A stretch of 64,000 nucleotides of DNA from Marispirochaeta sp. (GTDB taxonomy: Bacteria; Spirochaetota; Spirochaetia; JC444; Marispirochaetaceae), in the NCBI RefSeq assembly GCF_963668165.1, contig NZ_OY764210.1:1-64000 (forward strand), given 5' to 3'. Positions 18,802 to 28,535 of the stretch are shown here, piece after piece. The notes beneath the pieces are model-generated. The model searched no databases, was not told the origin of the DNA, and saw only the letters and a program-made list of their open reading frames with translations. The translations under genes and the position numbers were made by a program. How positions within the stretch are numbered: position 1 is the stretch's first letter; the number at the start of each line of letters is the position of its first letter.

Positions 18802-19566
18802 TTACACTCCTGCTCGTGACTGAAAGAAGTCTATACCGCAGTTCAGATTACCGAACCAGTCGTAGAATTTCTTGACAAGCTCCCCACGCATCATGGCACC
18901 GTGCTGCGGAGCAAGAATCGAGACATCAAGCCTGCTGCAGGTCTCAAGCCAACGGGCCGCAGCCCTGTTGCTTCCCATAGCCCTTTGATGAAAAGATTTC
19001 ATCAATCGTGTGTGGGTGTCAAAATCATCTACCTCAGGGTATTCCTTTCCCTCGGGGAAAACCGCGGTGCCGATATCACCGGAGAACAGAATTCTGGACC
19101 GGGGATCGTAGAGACTGAAGTTTGCTGCTGAGTGAAGAAAATGAGCGGGAACCAGCTGAAGGGAGACACTTCCCAGGGCAATAGTTCCCCCGTCATCGTT
19201 CAAGGGGGTGATTCTGCTCTGATCAACCAGCCCGAAATGGGGCACAAAGCGCCGCCAGATATCATGGATGTAGACCTGTGCGTTTGTTACACCCAGCCAA
19301 AGCGCGATTCCGGAGGAGACATCCGGATCCTGATGGGAGAAGAAAATTGATTCCACATCATCAAGACTGATAAAGCGGCTGACAACAGAAACAACCCGGG
19401 AAAAGAGGTGTACACCGCCGGGATCCAGGAGTATTCCCTTCCCCGAATTAACTATCAGATACTGATTCGTCTGAATTGCTCCCGAAGATACATCTTCGTC
19501 CCAGCCCAGCCATATTACCTTATGATCATCTTCTTCGAACAGCACGTAGCCGCGGGTTGTATCCAT
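18802..19566 (-). CDS. Oxygen-binding di-iron protein (ODP; metallo-beta-lactamase fold)
   Basis: A 254-residue flavodiiron-like metallo-beta-lactamase domain without the flavodoxin part. Metal ligands are visible: H78-x-D80-x-D82 (SHQDPDVSSG), H142 and H145 (PAHFLHS), D164 (FSGDIG) and H222 (APQHG). Proteins of this type are annotated as oxygen-binding di-iron proteins, and in T. denticola one is a chemotaxis sensor for iron and oxygen working with a cytoplasmic chemoreceptor. Here the receptor gene follows 3 bp downstream. Without the flavodoxin domain it is unlikely to be a stand-alone oxygen reductase. Sensor function is inference from family and context. Confidence 0.85.
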   Translation of the reverse strand: MDTTRGYVLFEEDDHKVIWLGWDEDVSSGAIQTNQYLIVNSGKGILLDPGGVHLFSRVVSVVSRFISLDDVESIFFSHQDPDVSSGIALWLGVTNAQVYIHDIWRRFVPHFGLVDQSRITPLNDDGGTIALGSVSLQLVPAHFLHSAANFSLYDPRSRILFSGDIGTAVFPEGKEYPEVDDFDTHTRLMKSFHQRAMGSNRAAARWLETCSRLDVSILAPQHGAMMRGELVKKFYDWFGNLNCGIDFFQSRAGV

Positions 19567-19634
19567 CTGCGCCTCCTGGAAATAATTACTTGCACACGTA
19601 TTATGATCTATTTTGTCTCATTATTCAATGAATC

Positions 19635-20480
19635 CTATGAAATTAGCGGGGCATACAAGTCAATAAGACTCCGGGCCCGACGCCTCCAGGCTTCCCGCAA
19701 CTCAGTTCTTAAGGCGAGATAATCATTATCATCCCTGTCCCGGCCCTGGCGAAGGATGTCCATGGCATCGACAAGCAGGCCGGAAAAATAGTTGATCTTA
19801 CGGATTCCCCGGCGTACCGCTTCACGAATCGCTTCGTCGGGAACCCCCGGTTGCCCCATGAAGAACCAAGGGAGTACCGGTCTCTGAGGCTATGCTGGAA
19901 ATCAAGTCCTGCTGAATCTCCGGTTCCGCTTTATACAATCCGTGGGCGGTTCCCACGGCGACTGCCAGAGCATCAACATTCACAGCATTACAGAATTTAG
20001 CGGCTTCGCCGGGTTTCGTGTAAACAGTCCCCCCCGGTATCTACAAGACCGGCCACACCCTCCTCGCCCAGAAGCGGACCCAGTTCCGCTTCCACCGAGG
20101 CATTGAACTGCCGGGCACGCTCGACCACTCCCTTTCGTTACTTCGATATTGGTCCGGAAAGGCATCTTTGAAGCATCGATCATTATCGAAGAGAATCCTG
20201 ACTCCAGGGCCTGATCAATAATATTCAGGTTATCCGGCCCCGCGTGGTCCAGGTGCAGGGCGGCAGGAACCTCTGAGTTAAGGCAGAGCGCGCGAACGGA
20301 GGGCACGAAAAGAGGTCCTCCCAGGGTCTTCCAGTGTCGTACAGCAACTCCAATAATCACCGGTCGCTGCGTCTCTTCCGCTGCTTCTATACAGGCCCTG
20401 GCCATATCAAAATCGACAACGTTAAAAGATGCTATTCCTCCCCGGGAATCCTGGAGCAATTCTTTTGTGTTAACAAGCAT
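19635..20480 (-). pseudogene. Class II fructose-bisphosphate-type aldolase, frameshifted
   Basis: Stitched across frames this is a complete class II aldolase of about 281 residues: MLVNTKELLQ, GGIASFNVVDFDMARA, the zinc/base segment ALHLDHAG, SSIMIDAS, then VEAELG, NVDALAVAVGTAHGLYK and VLHGATGVPDE. Three single-base insertions break it: near 20129, in a run of seven C at 20029-20035 (six expected) and in five C at 19844-19848 (four expected). It follows the FGGY kinase by 2 bp with AAAGGAG before the ATG, so it is the last gene of the catabolic operon and would cleave the phosphorylated product. Confidence 0.75.
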
Positions 20481-20482
20481 GA

Positions 20483-22033
20483 TCAGTTCTCCTTTAATCG
20501 GCTGAGCTCTCCTGAGTAGGTCTCCGCTGAAGTATAGATATTACTTGAGTTTAATGTCGCATAGAGTTCTTCCCGCAGGATAGCCGTCTTTCTGTAGAGA
20601 GCAGACCGGGAGGGTTCCGGACTCCGATAGCGGTCATCCCCCTCTCTTACAGCAGAAAATGCAGCTTCGTAGTCATCTGCAATTTCAAGGCTGACCATGG
20701 CACTGATCAGGGCGCCCTTGGAGGATGCCTCGCTGCTGGGAGGTATACGAACCTCTGTCTCAAAGATATCCGCCTGCATTTGGTTGAAAAGTCCAAACTT
20801 TGTAAGACCGCCGGCTACAACAATCTCGTTCAGCCTGGCAGGAAGAATCTCCCGAATTCTCTTTAATCCCGCTCCCATCTCGAGAACAAGAGACTCGAGC
20901 AGGGCCCTGGCAATATCAGCCTTTGAATTGGCCAGTGTCAAATTAAAGATGATACCTTTTGCCTGGGGATTCCAGTACGGGGCGGCGCTGCCTTTAAAAT
21001 GGGGAAGAACAATAACCCCGTTTGCCCCGGGGGCTGATTCTTCCACGAGTTTGTTGACCGCCAGAACGGCATCCTGTTCATTATCACCACCACAGCCGAA
21101 TTCCGCGGCAAACCAGTTGTATAGAATCCCCGTTGTCAGAACACCGGCCTCAACCACCCATTGGCCGGGAATCGCGGCGATACTGCAGAGGGTTCTGGCT
21201 TCGGGATGAAACAGCGGAGCTGATGCCGGAGTTATCATAAACGAACCGGTACCCGTATTGGCCTCCACTGAACCTTCATGTATAACTCCCATTCCCAGTG
21301 CGGCAACCTGCTGGTCACCACCTGCCAGAATCACCTTTGTATCCTGCGGGAAACCGGTCTCCTGCGCCAGAGCGGCTGACAGTGTACCGATAATCGTTCC
21401 CGGAGAAACAAGCTCAGGCAGCTGGTCCGCTTCAATGGAACAGGCCTCAAGCATCGTTCTGCTCCATTCACGGCTGGAAACATCCAGAAGCATTGTGCGG
21501 CACGCCTGCGAATAATCGGTAACAAAGTTCCCGGTAAGAACAAATGCAACGTAATCCTGTACTCCCAGAAATTTATCTGCGGCTGTATACACATCCGCTT
21601 TGTGCTCGCGATACCACAGAATTTTCGGAGCTGAGAAATAGGGATCAATCCGTAACCCGGTTATTTTGTAGACATCTTCTGCTGAAACTGTTTTCTGAAT
21701 AACAGCACATTGCGAAGATGTCGTTTTATCCTGCCACATAAATACATCATCAAGGGCTTCTCCGTGTACATCAACCGGAACCACCGAAGCCCGCTGAGAG
21801 GTAAGCGATACCGCCAGGACCTCAGTTCTGTTCTTCTGCAGATAATCACCGCAGGCAGAAAGAATACACCGGATACCCGTATCCCAGTCTTCTGTGGATT
21901 GCCTCACACGACCGTCGTTCAGAAACCGCGGAGAATAGGTATATGATTGTGAGAATCTTTCCTCTCCGTTTAAGGTATATAGAGTACCGCGGATGCTGGA
22001 GGTCCCCACATCCAGAGTATAAATAGTTTGCAT
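20483..22033 (-). CDS. FGGY-family carbohydrate kinase
   Basis: A 516-residue FGGY kinase. The N-terminal phosphate loop reads YTLDVGTSSIRGTLY, the central motif AGGDQQVAALGMG follows near residue 235, and VVAGGLTKFGLFNQMQADIF near 405 is the second FGGY signature. ATG 22033 is preferred over 22057 because it follows CGAGGTCAAA. Length and motifs resemble xylulokinase, gluconokinase and LsrK without fixing the substrate. It lies between a GntP permease and a class II aldolase, so it most likely phosphorylates an imported sugar acid or a ketose made from it. Confidence 0.87.
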   Translation of the reverse strand: MQTIYTLDVGTSSIRGTLYTLNGEERFSQSYTYSPRFLNDGRVRQSTEDWDTGIRCILSACGDYLQKNRTEVLAVSLTSQRASVVPVDVHGEALDDVFMWQDKTTSSQCAVIQKTVSAEDVYKITGLRIDPYFSAPKILWYREHKADVYTAADKFLGVQDYVAFVLTGNFVTDYSQACRTMLLDVSSREWSRTMLEACSIEADQLPELVSPGTIIGTLSAALAQETGFPQDTKVILAGGDQQVAALGMGVIHEGSVEANTGTGSFMITPASAPLFHPEARTLCSIAAIPGQWVVEAGVLTTGILYNWFAAEFGCGGDNEQDAVLAVNKLVEESAPGANGVIVLPHFKGSAAPYWNPQAKGIIFNLTLANSKADIARALLESLVLEMGAGLKRIREILPARLNEIVVAGGLTKFGLFNQMQADIFETEVRIPPSSEASSKGALISAMVSLEIADDYEAAFSAVREGDDRYRSPEPSRSALYRKTAILREELYATLNSSNIYTSAETYSGELSRLKEN

Positions 22034-22142
22034 TTTGACCTCGATTATTATGAGCAAAAAGTGTAGTTTTACAAGGGGAAGCGGCCACGACCGGTTTCGT
22101 TGGTTGGCGCCTTTGTTAACCGGTCGCGGCTTGCCTTTCCCC

Positions 22143-23487
22143 TCAGCTTAGACCCGGTAAAACACCGGAGAACATGCTGAGCACAAGTATAATAAGCAGT
22201 GCCGTAACACCTGCAATCGTACCGCCGGCAGTCCAGGATTTCAGAGTGTCCTGAACACTGATGTTCGCATACCGGTTAACAACCCAGAAGCCTGAATCAT
22301 TAGGAAGAGACAGTCCAACGCCCCCGGCACAGATAGCCAGTCCGACCAGTATCGGGGAAACACCCATACTTGCCGCGACAGGTCCCAGAATGGAGGACGT
22401 GGTAACCAGTGCAACGGTAGTCGAGCCCAGGGAAGACCGCAGGATCTGACTCAGAACAAATCCAAGTATTATCAGAGGCATGTTAACCTGGGTAAATACT
22501 GTTACCAGATAATCGCCGATTCCGGTGTTCTTTATCACGTTTCCAAAAGAGCCGCCCGCCCCGGTTATCAGGAAAATCATTCCCGCAGATCCCACGGCTG
22601 TTACAATTACCTCGTCAATCGACCGGGGAATATACTTTTTAAGTGACACTATGGCCACAATTACGCCGATCAGGATCGCGATGTTTTTGTCTCCGATAAA
22701 ACCGAAGAAGACTTTGGCAGCCCCGTTTCCAGCAAGCAGGATATTCATAATACTTCCGACGAGGATCAACACAATCGGCAGAAGCAGAATAGAGATAGAA
22801 AGCCCTGCACTTGGACGATTCGCGCTTTCCCGGGGTGCGGCTTCCTCTGCAGGTGCAAGGCTCAGATCAGCCTTTCTTCCGAGAAAGGAGCCAAACAGAT
22901 ACCCGCCGATAAGCGCTGCCGGAATTGAAACAACCAGCGAATAGAGAAGGAAGAGACCAAAATCGGCCCCCATGTTTCCTGCAACCGCGACAGGCCCCGG
23001 TGTCGGAATGACGATTGAGTGGGTAACTATAAGGCCAACCGCCAGAGCTGTTACATAGGTAATAAAAGGGATTTTTGTGCGCTGGGACAGCCGTCGGATC
23101 AGGGGTTTCAAAGATCACGAAGGCAGCGTCAAAGAAGACAGGGATAGAAACAAGGTACCCGGCTATATTGATTGCCAGAGGCGAACGCTTATCGCCGACT
23201 TTTTTAACCAGAGTGTGGGCAATCTGATCCGTGGCATTGGCCTCAGCAAGAATCTGACCCAATACTATTCCAAGACCGATAATGATGCCCACCCCGGACA
23301 GGGTACCTCCGAAACCTGACGCCAAAGTTCCGCCGATCTGATCCAGGGGCATCCCAACCAGGATTCCGGTTAAAACACCGCCCAGAAGCAGCACAATAAA
23401 CGGGTTCAGCTTAAAAATTAGAATCGTTAGAAGAACAAAAGCAATAGCTACGAGAAAAATCAGCAGCAGTAATGGACCTGTTACCAT
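22143..23487 (-). pseudogene. GntP-family gluconate/sugar-acid permease with one frameshift
   Basis: Two overlapping frames together give a permease of about 448 residues, the normal GntP length. The first (23487 to about 23110) has NPFIVLLLGGVLTGILVGMP and ends SIPVFFDAAFVIF. The second resumes with KPLIRRLSQRTKIPF and has THSIVIPTPGPVAVA, a GntP hallmark. One extra base, C at 23109, breaks the frame. Start ATG 23487 has AAGGAGGAG upstream. The transporter would bring in a sugar acid for the neighbouring dehydrogenase and kinase. A single indel could be an error. Confidence 0.8.
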
Positions 23488-23571
23488 TTCTCTACTCCTC
23501 CTTATATAAACTCAACAATAGTCAAGGTGCTACAGAACCTGTACTTTACCTCCTTCTTTTTTCTCCATGGA

Positions 23572-24669
23572 TTAGCTCCGTATACTGGTCAACCATTGTT
23601 TGAATTCGGGATTATCAAGCGTCTGAGGGTTAACAATAAAGCGGGGCTTCCCACCTTCAAGGAGTCGCTGTATATCTTCCATGAGAAGCCCCGGAGAATT
23701 AGTCAATGCCTCTTTTGTGGTACCGGCAATATGGGTTGTCAAGGTAACGTTATCAAGTTCAATAAGCTTATCCCGTTCCTGAACTGGCTCAGTGGGGAAG
23801 ACATCAAGACCAGCCCCTGCAATACGTTTTTCTTTCAGTGTTACATACAGGGCCTCGTAGTCGACAAGACCTGCTCTCCCTGTGTTAATAAAATAACTTC
23901 CGGGTTTCATGAGTAAGAACTCTTTTTCACCTATCATTCCCCGGTTTTCATCTGTCAAACGGGCATGTACGGTAATAAAATCGCTCTTTTTAAAAAGGTC
24001 CTCTTTTGAAACCAGTTTTACACCGAACTCTTCAACCATTTCAGTATTAACATAAGGATCAAAAACCAGTATCTCTGTGCTGAAACCGGAGAGCTTACGG
24101 GCGACCAGCTGGCCAATAAAACCAAACCCGATAATCCCAACGGTTTTTTCCTTCAGTTGGGGCACATTATCGGAATTGGAAAACGTTTTTCGCCACTCGC
24201 CCTGTTTTATGGCCATATGTGCACGGGCAATATTTCGGGATTCAGCGAGCATCAAACCAACGGCGAAATCGCTGACAGCTTCCGCATTACGCCCCTGGAC
24301 ATTAAAGACGAGTATGCCCCGTTTTGTTGCCTCTTCCACGTTAACGTTCTCAAGACCCGCTCTGCAGACCCCCGCAATACGGAGTGCAGGCAGAGCATTC
24401 ATCATCTTTGATGAGACCGGAACAAAGAGGCCCATGACTATCTCTGCTTCCTTGTCTTCCGGTCCCAGAAGCTCTGGAACAATCTCAATCTCCGGGCCCT
24501 GTTTTTCTACTTCGAGCCTTCTGAATTGCAGTTTTTGCCAGTCTGTTTCCCAGTCCCCAATCTTTACATCATTAACATAATCAGCCAGGTAACGCTGAAA
24601 AGCCGGGCGAAAATCTTCTCCCGGAATCATTGCGTCGCCCATAATACAGGCTTTCTTTATTTTTCCCAT
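23572..24669 (-). CDS. D-isomer-specific 2-hydroxyacid dehydrogenase
   Basis: A 365-residue member of the phosphoglycerate dehydrogenase-like family. The NAD-binding motif is GIIGFGFIG (residues 178-186) followed by the acidic residue in VFDPY. The catalytic triad is Arg in NTGRAGLVD, Glu in FPTEPVQ and His in TTHIAG. There is no ACT domain, so it is not a classical SerA. The same family pairs with an FGGY kinase in Bacillus subtilis YoaD/YoaC (from memory). Probably oxidises or reduces the imported acid sugar. ATG 24669 follows TAAGGAG. Confidence 0.87.
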   Translation of the reverse strand: MGKIKKACIMGDAMIPGEDFRPAFQRYLADYVNDVKIGDWETDWQKLQFRRLEVEKQGPEIEIVPELLGPEDKEAEIVMGLFVPVSSKMMNALPALRIAGVCRAGLENVNVEEATKRGILVFNVQGRNAEAVSDFAVGLMLAESRNIARAHMAIKQGEWRKTFSNSDNVPQLKEKTVGIIGFGFIGQLVARKLSGFSTEILVFDPYVNTEMVEEFGVKLVSKEDLFKKSDFITVHARLTDENRGMIGEKEFLLMKPGSYFINTGRAGLVDYEALYVTLKEKRIAGAGLDVFPTEPVQERDKLIELDNVTLTTHIAGTTKEALTNSPGLLMEDIQRLLEGGKPRFIVNPQTLDNPEFKQWLTSIRS

Positions 24670-24686
24670 CTTTCAGACTCCTTACT

Positions 24687-25562
24687 CTATCTTTTCTGCC
24701 GGGCCACGGCTATCTGGGACCCCGCGATGGCTTCTATACCCCGATCGCCCAGCTTGAATGTCAGGACTATTGTCAATAAATCTATAATAACCAGCTGCAG
24801 TATTCTGGATGTCATTGCATCCGGCCGGTAGTTCATCTCGTTTGTACTGCTTAAGAGCTGTATTCTGGACAGCTCGGACAGGGTTGAATGGGGATAACTC
24901 GTTATGGCAATCGGTATGCCGCCCCGTTCCTTTACCGTTTTGCAACAGTCAAGAAGCACCTCGCTCTCGCCGGAGTGGGACACAAAAATAAAGAGGTCAT
25001 CCTCTCGTGCCTGGGCACTCTGTATCGCCATAATGTGCGGGTCGTGGCATACGCAGGCGCTCAAACCAAGTCGTATAAGTTTATGAAACAAGTCTCCGGC
25101 GATGTAGGCAGATGATCCAACTCCGAAAATGAATACCCTCGACGCCTTCAGAACCAGATCGGAAAACAGTTCCAGCTCCGCATCGGGAATAAGGCTGCGG
25201 ATGTCTTCTATTGCAGACACCGTTGATGAGACAACCTTCTCCTTGATGCTCCCGACAGAATCACTGCTTTCAATATCGGACCATGCGTATTTTGGTTTGC
25301 CATCCTGCATTCCCTGGGCCAGCTGTACCCTGAATACCTGATAGGAATCAAAACCGATTTTTCGCAGAAAACGCATTATTGTTGTTTCGCTGGTTCCACA
25401 TGTATTTGCCAGATCGGTAATGGAAAGGTACATGGCGTGGCCGCCGTTTGCCAGGATATAATCGGCAATTCTGCGCTGTACTTCGCTCAGGCTGTGATAA
25501 TTCCTGCGAATTGACGAGGATATATCAACTTTCTGTCTGCCTTCATTATTGTTAGGCGTCAA
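24687..25562 (-). CDS. RpiR/MurR-family transcriptional regulator
   Basis: A 291-residue regulator. The N-terminal RpiR helix-turn-helix (about residues 12-85) includes SITDLANTCGTSETTIMRFLR; the C-terminal SIS sugar-phosphate domain (about 125-255) includes VFIFGVGSSAYIAGD and LFIFVSHSGESEVLLD. It begins with TTG at 25562 after AGAGGTGAAAA; no earlier ATG fits. It is the first gene of the operon (RpiR, dehydrogenase, GntP, kinase, aldolase) and likely senses a phosphorylated intermediate of that pathway. Confidence 0.88.
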   Translation of the reverse strand: MTPNNNEGRQKVDISSSIRRNYHSLSEVQRRIADYILANGGHAMYLSITDLANTCGTSETTIMRFLRKIGFDSYQVFRVQLAQGMQDGKPKYAWSDIESSDSVGSIKEKVVSSTVSAIEDIRSLIPDAELELFSDLVLKASRVFIFGVGSSAYIAGDLFHKLIRLGLSACVCHDPHIMAIQSAQAREDDLFIFVSHSGESEVLLDCCKTVKERGGIPIAITSYPHSTLSELSRIQLLSSTNEMNYRPDAMTSRILQLVIIDLLTIVLTFKLGDRGIEAIAGSQIAVARQKR

Positions 25563-25605
25563 TTTTCACCTCTTGCTTATATTTAGTAGGTAATTTTCTT
25601 CCATC

Positions 25606-25633
25606 AGTGTATCATGAATACCATGCTTGTCAA
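25606..25633 (-). promoter_or_regulatory. Sigma-70-type promoter for the RpiR operon
   Basis: TTGACA, a 16-bp spacer and TACACT lie on the minus strand about 45 bp upstream of the TTG start, directly after the terminator of the sugar importer. The -35 is a perfect consensus match; the -10 is a fair match. Confidence 0.55.
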
Positions 25634-25660
25634 TAAAAAAAGCCTCCCGATAAGGGAGGC
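25634..25660 (-). terminator. Intrinsic terminator of the ChvE-Ggu operon
   Basis: GCCTCCC and GGGAGGC form a perfect 7-bp GC-rich stem with a short loop, followed on the minus strand by a run of seven T. It lies 27 bp after the stop of the permease gene. Confidence 0.9.
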
Positions 25661-25686
25661 GTCATGGCAAGAAATTATAATATGCT

Positions 25687-26874
25687 CTAGGTGGTACCGA
25701 TTTTCCGTGTCGTAACGTCAAAAATAACAGCCAGGGCCAGGACAGCACCCCGGACAATATACTGGGCGGCAATATCGATACCCATCAGGTTCATGCCGGA
25801 TGTCAGTGATGTATAAACGATCGCACCGATCAGGGAGTTCACGACAGATCCTACACCACCGGCAGCGGATACCCCGCCTATGTAGGCAGCAGCAATGGCA
25901 TCGAGCTCGAACAGGGTACCAGCGGTGGTTGTCGCAGACTGCAGCCGTGCCGCGAAGAGCATGCCGGAAAGCCCGGAGAGCATTCCCATAGACCCAAAGA
26001 CAATAAAGGTTATGCGTTTGACATTAATCCCCGAGAGCTCCGCAGCCTCCGGGTTTCCTCCTACAGCGTAAATATGCCGCCCAAGAACCGTCTTTTTCGT
26101 TACAAAACTGTAAACGGCAACAACCAGCAGCACAATCACCAGGGTCCAGGATATTCCGTTATATCCCGCGAGGATCCAGGTTACAATTGCAATCATGATA
26201 GAGATAAAAAGCATCTGCATTAGAAAGAGCGGTCCGGACATGGTTTCAAAACCGTAGGTCATTTTGGCCTTTCGTGATTTCATCTTCGAAACAACATTGA
26301 AACCAATCAGGATTAATCCTATCAGAAGGGTGACCTTATGTAAGCCCGGCAGAAAAACATCGGAAGCCAGAAAATCGGGAATAAATCCGTTGCCCATTGC
26401 GTTGAAAGCCGCATTGGGAATAATTATGGTTCCGGTCTTTAAGGTAGCCAGTAAAAGTGCCCCGCGATAAATCAACCAGCCCGCCAGGGATGCGACAAAA
26501 GCCGGGATCCCAAGCTGAGCCACGGGATAGGCGGTTAGCAGGCCGGCGGCAATACCAAGGACCATAATCATGGGAACGACAACCCAGACCGGAAGATGCC
26601 AGAAGACCATACCTATGGCAGCTATGGCACCCAGAAACCCCGACAGAAAACCGACAGAAAGGTCAATATGCCGGATTACAATGACCAGGGTAACGCCAAT
26701 GGCCAGTACCGCAAGATAACCCGTCTGGTTCAGAAGATTCGAAATGTTTCTGGACGACATGAATATACCGTCGGTGGCGATACCGAAGATTAAAAATATG
26801 ACGAATAATGCTATGTACATTCCGTAATCACGGATATGTTTTTTTAATTCTGTTTTCAATTCGTTGATGATCAT
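25687..26874 (-). CDS. gguB: Multiple-sugar ABC permease (GguB/XylH-like)
   Basis: A 395-residue BPD_transp_2 permease, longer than RbsC (about 320) and in the range of GguB and XylH. Motifs include RHIDLSVGFLSGFLGAIAA and YAVGGNPEAAELSGINVKRI, then AIAAAYIGGVSAAGGVGSV. About ten to twelve membrane segments. It lies 12 bp after the ATPase and ends the operon. The long form with an extra mid-protein segment (residues about 180-240) fits the multiple-monosaccharide group. Confidence 0.88.
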   Translation of the reverse strand: MIINELKTELKKHIRDYGMYIALFVIFLIFGIATDGIFMSSRNISNLLNQTGYLAVLAIGVTLVIVIRHIDLSVGFLSGFLGAIAAIGMVFWHLPVWVVVPMIMVLGIAAGLLTAYPVAQLGIPAFVASLAGWLIYRGALLLATLKTGTIIIPNAAFNAMGNGFIPDFLASDVFLPGLHKVTLLIGLILIGFNVVSKMKSRKAKMTYGFETMSGPLFLMQMLFISIMIAIVTWILAGYNGISWTLVIVLLVVAVYSFVTKKTVLGRHIYAVGGNPEAAELSGINVKRITFIVFGSMGMLSGLSGMLFAARLQSATTTAGTLFELDAIAAAYIGGVSAAGGVGSVVNSLIGAIVYTSLTSGMNLMGIDIAAQYIVRGAVLALAVIFDVTTRKIGTT

Positions 26875-26886
26875 GAACTCCTCCTT

Positions 26887-28410
26887 TCAGTTAGTTGCCA
26901 GGTGCATAATTTTTTCCTGGGTCGCTTCTTCGACAGGAAGCTCCCCGGTAATTCGTCCTTCGGATACAACATATACTCTGTCGCTCATTCCAAGGACTTC
27001 AGGCAGTTCAGAAGAAATCATGATGATGCTCATCCCTTCGGCAACCAGCCTGTTCATAATTGTATAAATCTCATACTTCGCGCCGACATCTATTCCCCTG
27101 GTCGGCTCATCAAGAATCAGCACATGGGGCTTAACAAAGAGCCACTTGGCAACCTGCACCTTTTGCTGGTTGCCGCCGGAAAGCTTCAGCACCTGCTGCT
27201 CAAGGCTCGGAGTCTTGATATTCAGAGCTTGTTTGTATTCACCTGCTATCTTGACCTCCGCATTGTCGTCAACAACACGATTCTTTGACAGGGCTCTCAG
27301 ATTTGCCAGTGTTACGTTCTGTTTGACATCCTGAATAAGAACAAGCCCGTTTTTTTTACGGTCTTCCGACACATACGCGATTCCAGCTTTTATGGCATCC
27401 TCGGGGTGAGAAAAACGCACGGTCTGCTTATTCAGGCTTATCTCTCCCTCCAAACGATAGTGGTCGGGATTACCAAAAATACTGCGGGCAAGTTCGGTCC
27501 TTCCGGACCCCATAAGACCGGCAAATCCGACAATCTCTCCTTTCTTTACATTGAAACTGACATCCTGTAAATCGTAACGTCCGGTCCTGGCATTGTAGGC
27601 AGTCCAGTCCCGAACCTCGAGCACAAGTTCGTCTTTAACCTGGTGTTCCCGTTTGGGAAATACATTGTTGATCTCCCGGCCCACCATGTGTTTGATCAGT
27701 ACCCCCTCGAAAACCTCACCTGCCTTTGCATCGAGAGTACATATGGTTTGTCCGTCCCGTAAAACAGTTACGGTGTCGGCAATGCGGATTACCTCTTTTA
27801 ATTTATGGCTTATCATGATGCTGGTAACACCATGGCTCTTCAAGTCTTTTATAAGATTCAGCAGATTATCGCAGTCGCCCTCGTTCAACGCAGCGGTCGG
27901 CTCATCAAGAATCAGAAGTTTGACATCCCGGCTCAAGGCCTTTGCTATCTCAACAAGCTGCTGGCGACCGACACCAAGATCCTTAACCTTTGTCTCCGGA
28001 TTTATTTTAAGACCGACTTTTTTAAGCGCCGCCCCTGCCTGTTTTATCGTCTCATTCCAGTCTACAATCCCTCCGGCCGACAACTCATGGCCAAGAAAGA
28101 TATTCTCATATACCGTCATCTCCGGTACCAGTGCCAGCTCCTGATAGATAATGGCAATACCGGTCTTTTCACTGTCACTGATGGTCCTGAACTGCTGCAC
28201 AGATCCATCAAAAATAATGTCTCCGTCATATGAGCCATAGGGATGCACCCCGCTTAAGACTTTCATAAGGGTCGATTTTCCCGCACCGTTTTCACCCACC
28301 AGACAGTGAATTTCACCCTCCTCCACTGCGAAGGTAACATTATCCAGAGCTTTTACCCCGGGAAAAATCTTGGTGATTCCCCGCATTTCAAGGATCGTAT
28401 TTCCACTCAT
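26887..28410 (-). CDS. gguA: Multiple-sugar ABC ATPase, double domain (GguA/XylG-like)
   Basis: A 507-residue tandem ATPase. The N-terminal domain has GENGAGKSTLMKVLSGVHPYG, with the HPYG and YDG segment that marks the XylG/GguA subgroup, plus LILDEPTAALNEGD. The C-terminal domain has the degenerate Walker A GLMGSGRTE, KLSGGNQQKVQVAKWL and LILDEPTRGIDVG. It is preceded by GAGAAAGGGGG and follows the binding-protein gene across a hairpin-bearing gap. Confidence 0.9.
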   Translation of the reverse strand: MSGNTILEMRGITKIFPGVKALDNVTFAVEEGEIHCLVGENGAGKSTLMKVLSGVHPYGSYDGDIIFDGSVQQFRTISDSEKTGIAIIYQELALVPEMTVYENIFLGHELSAGGIVDWNETIKQAGAALKKVGLKINPETKVKDLGVGRQQLVEIAKALSRDVKLLILDEPTAALNEGDCDNLLNLIKDLKSHGVTSIMISHKLKEVIRIADTVTVLRDGQTICTLDAKAGEVFEGVLIKHMVGREINNVFPKREHQVKDELVLEVRDWTAYNARTGRYDLQDVSFNVKKGEIVGFAGLMGSGRTELARSIFGNPDHYRLEGEISLNKQTVRFSHPEDAIKAGIAYVSEDRKKNGLVLIQDVKQNVTLANLRALSKNRVVDDNAEVKIAGEYKQALNIKTPSLEQQVLKLSGGNQQKVQVAKWLFVKPHVLILDEPTRGIDVGAKYEIYTIMNRLVAEGMSIIMISSELPEVLGMSDRVYVVSEGRITGELPVEEATQEKIMHLATN

Positions 28411-28471
28411 TTGATCCCCCTTTCTCCTCGTATTATACCGTGTCCCTATGGAAACAGGCCAAAATAGAACA

Positions 28472-28505
28472 AGTAAGGCGATGGTTTTTGGCCATCGCCC
28501 TACTT
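28472..28505 (-). terminator. Intercistronic hairpin between chvE and gguA
   Basis: A 13-bp stem with one mismatch (core GGCGATGG and CCATCGCC) and a 7-base loop sits 31 bp after the binding-protein stop. A partial terminator or mRNA-end protector would explain the usual excess of binding protein. Confidence 0.65.
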
Positions 28506-28535
28506 TTATACTTTTAAATAATGATTTTCACGAAA

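Noticed and set aside
25563..25605. SAM or other riboswitch upstream of the RpiR operon, by analogy with B. subtilis yoaDCB
   Set aside because: The leader is only about 40 bases and shows no suitable structure.
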